A stretch of 41,811 nt of DNA, from positions 1 to 41,811 of the forward strand of contig CALEFT010000024.1 in NCBI GenBank assembly GCA_937876985.1. Direction: 5' to 3'. The stretch is from an uncultured Clostridia bacterium. GTDB taxonomy: Bacteria; Bacillota; Clostridia; Saccharofermentanales; Saccharofermentanaceae. A model generated the notes under the pieces. That model made no database searches. It saw only the letters and a program-made list of their open reading frames with translations, and was not told the DNA's origin. Position numbers and translations under genes: made by a program. Shown in pieces: positions 17,702-25,125 of this stretch. The stretch's first letter is position 1. Every line of letters starts with the position of its first letter.

Positions 17702-17843
17702 AAAAAAACCTTCCCGAAGTGGAAGGCGAATTTCTAATATTATTGCCTCTCATCTTCCAGGGTACCCCTGCCGGACTTGGCACCGCTGCTCTCCGCGGTT
17801 GCCGGGCTTCATCGGGCCGTTTCCCTCCACCTCTCTTGATAAG
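17702..17843 (-). ncRNA. SAM-I (S-box) riboswitch with terminator
   Basis: On the minus strand the leader reads CTTATCAAGAGAGGTGGAGG, then CCCGATGAAGCCCGGCAACC, GGTGCCAAGTCC and a closing GATGAG (17754-17749) that pairs with the starting CTTATC. These are the conserved SAM-I aptamer elements. A terminator stem follows (17709-17726) with seven T residues at 17702-17708. It sits upstream of metK, a classic S-box target, so bound SAM should cause early termination. Confidence 0.96.
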
Positions 17844-17907
17844 TAGTGACATATTTGCATTCGCATTGTAGCCCTAATATCACCAACTGTCAATCACATT
17901 TTTCTTT

Positions 17908-17917
17908 CTCGAAAAGC
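17908..17917 (-). repeat. Intergenic copy of motif GCTTTTCGAG
   Basis: Exact 10-mer on the minus strand, extended to 15 identical bases (CTCGAAAAGCATCCC on the plus strand) shared with 28587-28601. Confidence 0.8.
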
Positions 17918-17935
17918 ATCCCACAAAGCCCAAAA

Positions 17936-17973
17936 AGCGACAAATTGTCGCTCATTTGTCGTGATTTGTCGAG
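17936..17973. promoter_or_regulatory. Phased Spo0A-box-like repeats before the tad operon
   Basis: TTGTCG starts at 17945, 17956 and 17966 on the plus strand, spaced 11 and 10 bp, and an inverted copy (CGACAA, 17938-17943) makes the palindrome CGACAAATTGTCG. The best copy, TTTGTCGAG, differs by one base from the Spo0A box TTTGTCGAA. Head-to-tail boxes about one helical turn apart are a known Spo0A dimer arrangement. The repeats end just upstream of the likely -35 region, a position that suits activation. The link to Spo0A is an inference. Confidence 0.5.
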
Positions 17974-18049
17974 TTTTTTGAGGGGTGTTTCGTATTACAA
18001 TCATGTTAGCTCGAGTGATAACAAATTTTCTTTTCGAAGGAGGTGCCAT

Positions 18050-19021
18050 ATGAGCACGCAGGTTGTAATTTACACAAAAGACGACTACACATACCACATG
18101 CTGTCATATAGATTTGCAGATTTCCCTGATTTCTACTATGCCAAGGGGCCTAGCGATGGCAGCAGATACCACCACAATAATTTTGTAGAAGATACGATTA
18201 TTGTATATGACGGACGCTATTTTACACGCGACCAATTGATTCGTAACGGTGCGATGGAGCCTACATGGGCATCCTTCTGCATCATGGGCAAGGATCCAAG
18301 CAAGGCCAATTCTACAAAGAAGCTTACTCGCGTTAATTGTAAGATGCTCTACGAGGCCTTTAAGGAGAAGGCAGGAACAAATATTCGCGAGGAGTGCTTC
18401 GAGAAGACAGATTCCATGATTTCTCGCGGAGTTATTTGTACCGTTGTCTCGTTCGCAGACATCCCATCTCGCGAAGATTTTATTAAAACGATTGCACTTG
18501 ATTTGAAGCAGGAATTCTGTCTAAGACTCGATCTTATGCCTGGTGTTAGAATGCCAGAAGGCGTCTACACTTCACTTAACAATTCTGGAAGCATTAGCTC
18601 TCTTCTTAAATTAGCAAAGGATAATGAGCTTACATCAAGTGACATTGTTGAGCATTCGAATCCGACTTTAGACGGCTTCCTATCACCAGGAAGGCCTACT
18701 TCATCTGACGAGATTATTGATGCAGAAATTAGTACGCTCGTTAATCTAATCGATAAGGCAAGCGATTTAAGCTATAACGATGATCCAATTATGAATGTGC
18801 TTTTTGTAATCGAGGGCTTCAAGTTTAATCAATTGAAGGAACTTCTACAAAGATCCTCGAATGTACTTTTCTTAATTCCAGAGTATTTGTATAACGAAGT
18901 AACAGGCTTTAAGGATGAGATTAATGACTTGATTGCTAGCTTGCCTGGAATTGTACATACAGATGTGATTTATAGCGACAACTATAATAGGGTGATGGTA
19001 AATGAACAATCCTTCGCTTGA
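18050..19021 (+). CDS. tadZ: TadZ/CpaE-like protein lacking the Walker A motif
   Basis: This 323-residue protein is the first gene of the Tad cluster. An N-terminal region (about 1-120) is followed by a MinD/CpaE-like core: GVICTVVSFADIPSREDFIKT (127-147), LRLDLMPGV, SISSLLKLAKDNELTSSDIVEH, GFLSPGRPTSSDE and NVLFVIEGFKFNQLKELL. This follows the order of CpaE/TadZ proteins, which place the pilus machine in the cell. At the Walker A position, where family members have a KGGVGKT-type loop, the sequence is FADIPSRED, so ATP binding is probably lost. Assignment rests on position and fold-like pattern, not strong identity. The start ATG follows GAAGGAGGTGCCAT, and the end overlaps tadA by 20 nt. 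Confidence 0.65.
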   Translation: MSTQVVIYTKDDYTYHMLSYRFADFPDFYYAKGPSDGSRYHHNNFVEDTIIVYDGRYFTRDQLIRNGAMEPTWASFCIMGKDPSKANSTKKLTRVNCKMLYEAFKEKAGTNIREECFEKTDSMISRGVICTVVSFADIPSREDFIKTIALDLKQEFCLRLDLMPGVRMPEGVYTSLNNSGSISSLLKLAKDNELTSSDIVEHSNPTLDGFLSPGRPTSSDEIIDAEISTLVNLIDKASDLSYNDDPIMNVLFVIEGFKFNQLKELLQRSSNVLFLIPEYLYNEVTGFKDEINDLIASLPGIVHTDVIYSDNYNRVMVNEQSFA

Positions 19022-20204
19022 TATTGAGAAAATCAAAGAACGTATTTCTTACTACGTACTTAGCAATATGCAGAATGAATCATCGCCTGATGACGAGAAG
19101 CTTAAGGAAATTATTGCGAATGTAATATCCGAAGACAATCTATCCTCACATCTATCGTTGCAAAGCAAACGCGAGCTAGCAATGAGTGTATTTAATAGCC
19201 TTAGAAGACTTGATGTAATCGAGCCACTCATGCAAGACCCATCAATTACAGAAATCATGGTAAATGGGCACAAGGAGATATTTTTCGAGAGGGGCGGAAA
19301 ACTATACAAATCCAACATTAAGTTCAAGGACAGCAATACTTTACAAACAATAATATCTTGCTTCTTTGCTAATTCTAATCGTCCGCTCAACGAAGCAAAT
19401 CCTATTGCAGACTTAAGATTACCAGATGGTTCTCGTGCAAATGCTGTCTTGCCGCCAATCGCACCTGATGGACCGATTATCACGATTCGTAAATTCACAG
19501 GTATCAGGCATGACATCGCTACATTAATCAAGCAAAACTTTATTTCTGAGGAAGCGGCTCGCTTCTTATGTGATTGTGTGCGCAACAAGAAGACTATTTT
19601 CTTATGCGGAGGAACTGGAAGTGGCAAAACGACATTCCTTAACACACTTTCGTCTTTTATACCTGAGGATGAACGCGTCATCACAATAGAAGACTCGCTT
19701 GAGCTTAATTTGCAAGGAATCAAGAACCTGGTACGCCTCGAGGCTAGACTTCCTGGCCCTGACGGCAACGGAGAAATAAACATTGGAGATCTCATTCGTT
19801 CTGCACTTAGAATGCGACCAGATAGGATAATTGTCGGAGAGGTTCGTGGAACAGAAAGCGCAGATATGATGCATGCACTTAATACAGGGCATCCTGGCTC
19901 CATGTGCACAGGTCACGCTAATTCCTGCCACGAGATGCTCGAACGCTTATCGGGCATGATTATGGCCGGTTCTTCCCTACCCTTCGATGCAATTCAAGCC
20001 CAGCTATCTATGGGAATAGACTTAATAATACACATCACACGTAACCGTACAGGCAAAAGATACATTGATGAAATCTGCTATGTACATAGCTCACATAAGG
20101 ATGGCTTTGATCTAGAAAACCTATATATAAACAAAGGAGGTGACCATCTTGAACGCATTTGCTGCATTGAAAGACTCGAAGAAATATCAGCATACAAATC
20201 GTAA
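19002..20204 (+). CDS. tadA: Tad pilus assembly ATPase TadA/CpaF
   Basis: This is the secretion ATPase that powers assembly of Tad/Flp pili at the cytoplasmic face of the membrane. The 400-residue protein has the N-terminal CpaF block MQDPSITEIMVNGHKEIFFE, Walker A GGTGSGKT (203-210), the Asp box VITIEDSLEL, the Walker B region RPDRIIVGEVRG and the His box MCTGHANS. All key residues are present. It begins within the end of the TadZ-like gene and itself overlaps the next gene by 56 nt, so the operon is tightly packed. Confidence 0.95.
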   Translation: MNNPSLDIEKIKERISYYVLSNMQNESSPDDEKLKEIIANVISEDNLSSHLSLQSKRELAMSVFNSLRRLDVIEPLMQDPSITEIMVNGHKEIFFERGGKLYKSNIKFKDSNTLQTIISCFFANSNRPLNEANPIADLRLPDGSRANAVLPPIAPDGPIITIRKFTGIRHDIATLIKQNFISEEAARFLCDCVRNKKTIFLCGGTGSGKTTFLNTLSSFIPEDERVITIEDSLELNLQGIKNLVRLEARLPGPDGNGEINIGDLIRSALRMRPDRIIVGEVRGTESADMMHALNTGHPGSMCTGHANSCHEMLERLSGMIMAGSSLPFDAIQAQLSMGIDLIIHITRNRTGKRYIDEICYVHSSHKDGFDLENLYINKGGDHLERICCIERLEEISAYKS

Positions 20205-21750
20205 GAAGTCTGCTTCGAGACAAACCACATTAGCTCTTTTTACATTTAAGAATGAAGAAGAAAGAATCCGATTCTACTACAAGCTCAAGTTACTGTGGCT
20301 ATATCCACTAATCGCTATAGGGATATTTCTCATTTCTGCAATGTTCGTAAGTTCTAGAACTATCAGAATTCTATGTGCTATTTTCCTTAGCATTTTCCCT
20401 TGGCTTACAATCACAGACAAGATGTATTTATCTAGATATCGTCATTTAAGAACACAGCTACTCGTGCTTCTTCAAACATTAACCACTTCTGTTAGTTCTG
20501 GATATTCTCTTGAGAAATCATTTGCCAATATTCGCGGAATAATTGAACATACCTTCGGTAAAAAATCTGTGCTAATACGACCTCTTAAGAATATCGAGAA
20601 CAAAATCGAGCTTCATACATCAATGCAAGAAGCGTTAACTTCTTTTGCTAAGGAATTGAATTTCCCAGAAATCGAGCCAATATTCATAGCACTTGGTCTA
20701 TCTGGCAAAATCGGCTCAAACTCACTTGCAATTCTACGAAGCAGCTGTCAAATGCTCTCTGAACTTAATAGCGTGTCAGACGAGATTGATGCACAAAACT
20801 CAGGCAAGAATGCAGAAGCAGTAATGCTTTGTATTATGCCCTTTGCTATCACCTTCGCATTAGACAAAATGAGTTCTTCTTATCTTTCCGAAGCGAAAAG
20901 CACTCCGGTAGGATCAATCATTTTACTTGTCTCCTTTGTGCTATGTATAATCTCATGTGCCTTGCTTTTTAGATTTATGACGCATGACAGCAAATCGAAC
21001 AAAACGAAGCAAAATAAATTAGATGACAAAACAAAATCAACAATTCTCGTGGATTTTGTTCAGAAAATTATGCCAAATAGCTTCATTTCTGCTAGATATG
21101 AATTATTTAGTGAACTATCGCTAACACCAAAAATTCATTATGAAGAATACCTAAGAAAAATTCTATTGTCATCCATATTCGGTGTATTTCTTACTAGTCT
21201 AATACTACATTTGGCAGATAAGCCTCTTATACTAGCTATAGCTGCACCGTTACTACTAACGTATCTTAACTACACAGATGCTAAGAAATCTGCTCTTCTT
21301 CGAAGAGAAGAACTAATGAAGGATACACCACTATTTTTGTGTCTACTAACAACACTGTTAGAAGCCGGAGTAATGCTTCCAAGAGCAATTGAGATATGTT
21401 CAAATGCATTTCCTAACAACAAGAATCTATCTATGGAAATAAAGAACATTCACGCCATGATACTAAGTGGAATTTCTGCTTCTGAAGCAATCGAGAAATT
21501 CTCCTTACGACTTAAGATTCCTGAGGCGCAGGCCGCCTTCCTAGTAGTTGCAAGATATGGCCGACTTGGAACAAGTGAAGTCTTAAATCTACTCTCACTA
21601 CAAGCATCATCTTGCTGGAGCTTATGTCGTAACAGTGCTAGAAAGAAACAAGAGAGAGAATCACTTGGTCTTCTATTACCGATGACACTAGATTTTATCT
21701 GCGTTCTTCTAGTAGCTACTACACCAGCCATTATTTCACTCGGACTATAA
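20149..21750 (+). CDS. Fused TadB-TadC inner-membrane platform protein
   Basis: TadB and TadC are normally two separate membrane proteins that form the platform for the TadA motor. Here one 533-residue protein holds two T2SSF-type cytoplasmic domains in tandem: about 103-235 (TSVSSGYSLEKSFANI) and about 393-520 (TTLLEAGVMLPRAIEI, GRLGTSEVLNLLS). Membrane segments fall near 48-68, 72-90, 224-275, 337-375 and 505-530, with a Lys/Asn/Thr-rich linker at about 280-300. The start is the TTG at 20149, since AAAGGAGG ends 8 nt before it; a GTG at 20140 overlaps that site and is less likely. The double-domain reading is clear; whether both halves work as TadB and TadC is inferred. Confidence 0.85.
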   Translation: MNAFAALKDSKKYQHTNRKKSASRQTTLALFTFKNEEERIRFYYKLKLLWLYPLIAIGIFLISAMFVSSRTIRILCAIFLSIFPWLTITDKMYLSRYRHLRTQLLVLLQTLTTSVSSGYSLEKSFANIRGIIEHTFGKKSVLIRPLKNIENKIELHTSMQEALTSFAKELNFPEIEPIFIALGLSGKIGSNSLAILRSSCQMLSELNSVSDEIDAQNSGKNAEAVMLCIMPFAITFALDKMSSSYLSEAKSTPVGSIILLVSFVLCIISCALLFRFMTHDSKSNKTKQNKLDDKTKSTILVDFVQKIMPNSFISARYELFSELSLTPKIHYEEYLRKILLSSIFGVFLTSLILHLADKPLILAIAAPLLLTYLNYTDAKKSALLRREELMKDTPLFLCLLTTLLEAGVMLPRAIEICSNAFPNNKNLSMEIKNIHAMILSGISASEAIEKFSLRLKIPEAQAAFLVVARYGRLGTSEVLNLLSLQASSCWSLCRNSARKKQERESLGLLLPMTLDFICVLLVATTPAIISLGL

Positions 21751-21774
21751 ATATTATTTTTTGGGAGGTAACTA

Positions 21775-21945
21775 ATGAAAAAATACACAAGAAACAAAAA
21801 AGGAATGGGAACTGTTGAGATCGTTATTATTATCGCTGTGCTTGTAGGTCTCGCACTTGTATTCCGTGAAGGATTAACTTCTTATGGACAGAAAATTATG
21901 GAATATTGCTTCGATGAGAATCGAATTATTGGCTCTCTAGGCTAA
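21775..21945 (+). CDS. flp: Flp-type prepilin
   Basis: This 56-residue protein begins MKKYTRNKKGMGTVEIVIII and continues AVLVGLALVF before a short polar tail ending NRIIGSLG. A basic leader, a Gly at 10, Glu at +5 after it and a long hydrophobic helix are the hallmarks of Flp/type IVb prepilins, so cleavage after Gly10 and polymerisation into the pilus are predicted. The strong TTGGGAGGTAACT site precedes the ATG, consistent with high expression. It lies 24 nt after the TadBC gene. No prepilin peptidase gene is in the window, so processing must rely on one elsewhere. Confidence 0.85.
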   Translation: MKKYTRNKKGMGTVEIVIIIAVLVGLALVFREGLTSYGQKIMEYCFDENRIIGSLG

Positions 21946-21978
21946 ATTAATAAATCCAAGATGGAGGAAAGCATACTG

Positions 21979-21993
21979 ATGCCGCCTCTTTAG
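21979..21993 (+). other. Four-codon minicistron (MPPL) before the FHA gene
   Basis: The best Shine-Dalgarno in this gap (GGAGGAAA, from 21963) stands before an ATG at 21979 that reads ATG CCG CCT CTT TAG. A second in-frame stop (TAA) comes before the ATG at 22003. CCGC and GCGG around it can form a small hairpin. It may feed ribosomes to the next gene by reinitiation. Confidence 0.4.
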
Positions 21994-22002
21994 CGGTAAG
22001 GG

Positions 22003-23178
22003 ATGTCATACGTAAAAATGAGAATAAGAAAAGGCCCTTATGGCATATTTGCAATCAAGAGAATCAAAGAAATTGACCTACTTGATGAATACACTTGTGA
22101 AATAATGGAAACAGATACTCCAGAATACTTAATTCCATTGTATGTAAATGATATGTGCACTATCGTAGAGTTCTCTTACGATATTTCAAATCTTTGCCCT
22201 ATCAAAGATCTTCAGACACCAAATACATATGAGGAAAAGACTGAGTATCGTAATGCCATAGGTCGCCTTTTCTTATCTCTAATTGATAGAATGGATGAGT
22301 TATTTCATATTGAGCAGTTTGAATTATCTGAAGATATGCTTTTCTATGACAAAGAGGAGCAAAAACTAATGCTATGCTATATTCCTATCAAAAACATGTC
22401 TAAGCCTAATAAGCTTTCACAAATAAAGGAAAGCGTAGAGGTGCTTTTCGAGAGCGCCTTCTTCGAGAACTTATTATCAACTGATGAAATCACGACAATG
22501 CTTTATGCGATAGAAATGAACAATGAAGAAATGTTTGCCAAAACTTGCGAAGCTATAATGGCTAATACTGAGAATAAAAGTAAGACTTCGAGAATGAATT
22601 TGTTGTTGCTTTGCATACTATTAGCATTCATTACTCTAGCTATGGAACTAATACTGAAGCTTCTTCCTTGTACAATACTTCTAGCGGCAACAACAATATT
22701 TGTTCTTATCTCTGTACTAAGAAAGCAAAACCATTCCTTAGCTCTAAGTAAAAAAGCAAAACAAAGCCCAGAAACAAGCAGCAATCGCAAGAACATTTTG
22801 TTTGAGAATAACTATATACCTAATGCAAATGAAGAAAAATGCGACGCAATGTCACTTTTCTCAATTGCATATATAGAAGAAACAAAGCGTAGCAGCAATA
22901 ATTCTGATGAACAGCAGACAAAGTTTTGTATCTATTCAGACCGTTCCATTATCGGAAGAGATAGATTTACTTCAGATATACATATAAATGACGATAGCTT
23001 GTGCCTTGTCCAAGCACAAATTGATTTTGAAGGAAACAAATATTATCTTACTGACCTATCGAACAACAATTCTACTTATCTAGAGAATAGACCACTAATT
23101 CGTGGAGAAAAATACGAGATAAAGAATAATCAATTGCTTCGTTTTGGAAACTATGAATGCAGATTTATTAAAGCCTAA
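22003..23178 (+). CDS. DUF6382-like / FHA-like membrane protein of the tad operon
   Basis: The 391-residue protein has an N-terminal cytoplasmic domain (1-190) resembling the DUF6382 region found with FHA domains in Clostridia. Two close membrane segments (about 199-217 and 220-240), a charged linker and a C-terminal FHA-like domain (about 308-390; SIIGRDRFTSDIHI, YYLTDLSNNNSTYLENRPL) follow. The FHA core is unusual: the SRxHA block that contacts phosphothreonine reads LCLVQA, so phosphopeptide binding may be lost. As the last gene of the cluster it may connect the pilus machine to signalling, but this is a guess. The ATG at 22003 lacks a well-spaced Shine-Dalgarno; a Met at codon 6 is an alternative start. 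Confidence 0.8.
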   Translation: MSYVKMRIRKGPYGIFAIKRIKEIDLLDEYTCEIMETDTPEYLIPLYVNDMCTIVEFSYDISNLCPIKDLQTPNTYEEKTEYRNAIGRLFLSLIDRMDELFHIEQFELSEDMLFYDKEEQKLMLCYIPIKNMSKPNKLSQIKESVEVLFESAFFENLLSTDEITTMLYAIEMNNEEMFAKTCEAIMANTENKSKTSRMNLLLLCILLAFITLAMELILKLLPCTILLAATTIFVLISVLRKQNHSLALSKKAKQSPETSSNRKNILFENNYIPNANEEKCDAMSLFSIAYIEETKRSSNNSDEQQTKFCIYSDRSIIGRDRFTSDIHINDDSLCLVQAQIDFEGNKYYLTDLSNNNSTYLENRPLIRGEKYEIKNNQLLRFGNYECRFIKA

Positions 23179-23192
23179 CAATAGCCACTAGG

Positions 23193-23215
23193 AAGCGCCG
23201 ATGCGCACGCTTTTT
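23193..23215 (+). terminator. Terminator of the tad operon
   Basis: AAGCG (23193-23197) pairs with CGCTT (23208-23212) around an inner CG-rich part, and five T residues follow. It sits between the convergent FHA and atpC genes. Confidence 0.6.
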
Positions 23216-23218
23216 GTA

Positions 23219-23701
23219 TCAGATATTAGTCTTATCGACATCGCCAAGAAGCTTATCTAGAAGTTGTCTTTGCTCATCTGTTCCATATAATCTTATTGCC
23301 TTGGCACGAATCTTAGAACGCCTATAAGCGTTACTACTATCAGAGCCTTCGTAGAATAATTCTGGATCCTTCTCGTAGTCACCATGCATTTCCTTATAGA
23401 AATCAGCAACACGATTTACATCTAATTCTTCTGGGTATTCAGCTGTATTAACAACTACAAGCGCTACATATTGACCTATCTCTGCATATCCCTCTGACAA
23501 GACGATTTTCTTCGTCTTATCACCAATTCTAACAGTAGCAATTCCCGGAGAAAGCGCAACAACCAAAGGCTGATGTCCATACATTATTCCCATCTCTCCA
23601 TCCATTGAAGTAAGGGAAACAAAATCAACCTTGCCCTCGAAGAAATTATTATAAGGCGTAACAATTATTAATGTGATTTGCTTATTCTTGTTGTCACTCA
23701 T
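23219..23701 (-). CDS. atpC: ATP synthase F1 epsilon subunit
   Basis: Epsilon is part of the central rotor stalk and can inhibit ATP hydrolysis. The 160-residue protein has the N-terminal beta-sandwich (LIIVTPYNNFFEGKVDFVSL, DGEMGIMYGHQPLVVALSPG) and the C-terminal helices (SKIRAKAIRLYGTDEQRQLLDKLL). It is slightly longer than the usual 130-140 residues because of an insert around DYEKDPELFYEGSDSSN. Its ATG overlaps the atpD stop by 4 nt. It is the last gene of the operon. Confidence 0.95.
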   Translation of the reverse strand: MSDNKNKQITLIIVTPYNNFFEGKVDFVSLTSMDGEMGIMYGHQPLVVALSPGIATVRIGDKTKKIVLSEGYAEIGQYVALVVVNTAEYPEELDVNRVADFYKEMHGDYEKDPELFYEGSDSSNAYRRSKIRAKAIRLYGTDEQRQLLDKLLGDVDKTNI

Positions 23702-25089
23702 TGCATGCTGTCCTTGTATGACTTAAGTACGTCATCGATGTCGCCTTTCATAAAGAAGTGCTGTTCTGGAATGTGATCTAACGAACCAGAAATAATCTCA
23801 CCAAAAGCCTTAACTGTCTTATCTACAGGAACATATCTTGGCTCAAACCCAGTTGAATCAGCTGTTACAAAGAATGGCTGTGATAAGTATTTCTGAATCT
23901 TACGAGCCCTAGACACTAATAGTCTATCTGATTCAGAAAGTTCTTCCATACCAAGAATCGCAATAATATCCTGTAATTCCTTATAACGCTGAAGTATCTC
24001 TTGAACCTTACGAGCAACATGATAATGCTCTCTACCAACATTTTCCTCAGTAAGAATACGAGAAGAAGATTCTAGTGGATCGACTGCTGGATAAATACCT
24101 AATTCAACAACCGAACGTGAAAGAACAATACTTGCATCTAGGTGTGCAAATGTCGTCGCTGGCGCTGGGTCAGTCAAGTCGTCCGCTGGCACATATACTG
24201 CCTGAATAGATGTAATAGCACCGTTCATCGTAGAAGTAATTCTCTCCTGAAGCTGTCCAACCTCATTTGCAAGAGTTGGCTGATATCCTACTGCAGAAGG
24301 AATTCTTCCTAGAAGCGCAGAAACCTCAGAGCCTGCCTGAACAAAACGATAAATATTATCAATAAACAAGAGAACGTCTTTCTTCTTAACATCTCTTAAG
24401 TATTCAGCCATAGACAAACCAGTAAGTGGTGCACGCATTCTTGCACCAGAAGTCTCATTCATCTGACCAAATACAAGAATTGTCTTATCAAGAACGCCAG
24501 ACTCCTTCATCTCGTTCCAAAGGTCGTTACCCTCACGGCTTCTTTCTCCTACACCAGTAAATACTGAATATCCACCATGCTCAGATGCAATATTACGAAT
24601 GAGCTCAAGAATAAGTACAGTCTTACCTACTCCGGCACCTCCGAAAAGTCCTATCTTTCCACCACGACTAAATGGCACAAGTAAATCAATTACTTTGATA
24701 CCTGTCTCGAGCATCGATTCTGTTGGATATTGCTCAGTAAAGGATGGTGGATTTCTATGAATTGGCCAATAGTCATCTGCATCAAGTGGTCCAAGCTTAT
24801 CAATTGGAGTACCAATAGCATCAAATAGTCTTCCAGTAATCTTGTCTCCTACAGGGACCTTAATTGGGGAACCTAAGGATTCACATACGAGGCCTCTATT
24901 AAGACCTTCTGTTGGTCCAAAAGAAACACAACGAACAACACCGTCTCCACGCTGTTGCAAAACCTCTAAGAAAACCTTATTTCCAGCATATTCGATAGAA
25001 ATCGCTTCGTTTATGCTAGGAATATCCTTAGTATCAAATTTACAATCAATAACTGGTCCAATAATCTGTATTACTTTACCTATTGCCAT
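23698..25089 (-). CDS. atpD: ATP synthase F1 beta subunit
   Basis: Beta carries the catalytic nucleotide sites of F1. The 463-residue protein has the Walker A motif GGAGVGKT (150-157), TGVGERSREGNDLW with the catalytic Glu, LLFIDNIYRFVQAGSEVSALLGR, and a DELSEED-type loop reading EELSESD. It is full length and looks functional. The start follows GAGAGGGAAGCATA, and 36 nt separate it from atpG. Confidence 0.98.
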   Translation of the reverse strand: MAIGKVIQIIGPVIDCKFDTKDIPSINEAISIEYAGNKVFLEVLQQRGDGVVRCVSFGPTEGLNRGLVCESLGSPIKVPVGDKITGRLFDAIGTPIDKLGPLDADDYWPIHRNPPSFTEQYPTESMLETGIKVIDLLVPFSRGGKIGLFGGAGVGKTVLILELIRNIASEHGGYSVFTGVGERSREGNDLWNEMKESGVLDKTILVFGQMNETSGARMRAPLTGLSMAEYLRDVKKKDVLLFIDNIYRFVQAGSEVSALLGRIPSAVGYQPTLANEVGQLQERITSTMNGAITSIQAVYVPADDLTDPAPATTFAHLDASIVLSRSVVELGIYPAVDPLESSSRILTEENVGREHYHVARKVQEILQRYKELQDIIAILGMEELSESDRLLVSRARKIQKYLSQPFFVTADSTGFEPRYVPVDKTVKAFGEIISGSLDHIPEQHFFMKGDIDDVLKSYKDSMQ

Positions 25090-25125
25090 TATGCTTCCCT
25101 CTCTCTACTCGATTAGTTTTGGTGC

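Larger units (their letters stand above)
17844..18049. other. Divergent regulatory gap between metK leader and tad operon
   Basis: This 206-nt stretch has no gene. It holds one intergenic copy of the repeated 10-mer (17908-17917), the phased TTGTCG repeats (17936-17973), a possible -10 TACAAT at 17996-18001 for the plus-strand operon, and the strong Shine-Dalgarno GAAGGAGG before the ATG at 18050. An open reading frame continues upstream of that ATG, but the Shine-Dalgarno makes the shorter start clear. Confidence 0.6.

Noticed and set aside
17846..18049. N-terminal extension of the TadZ-like protein by 68 codons
   Set aside because: The extension runs through the phased repeats and has no ribosome site, while GAAGGAGG precedes the ATG at 18050.
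19052..19909. Long minus-strand open frame of 285 codons
   Set aside because: It is antisense to tadA, which is clearly coding with all ATPase motifs.
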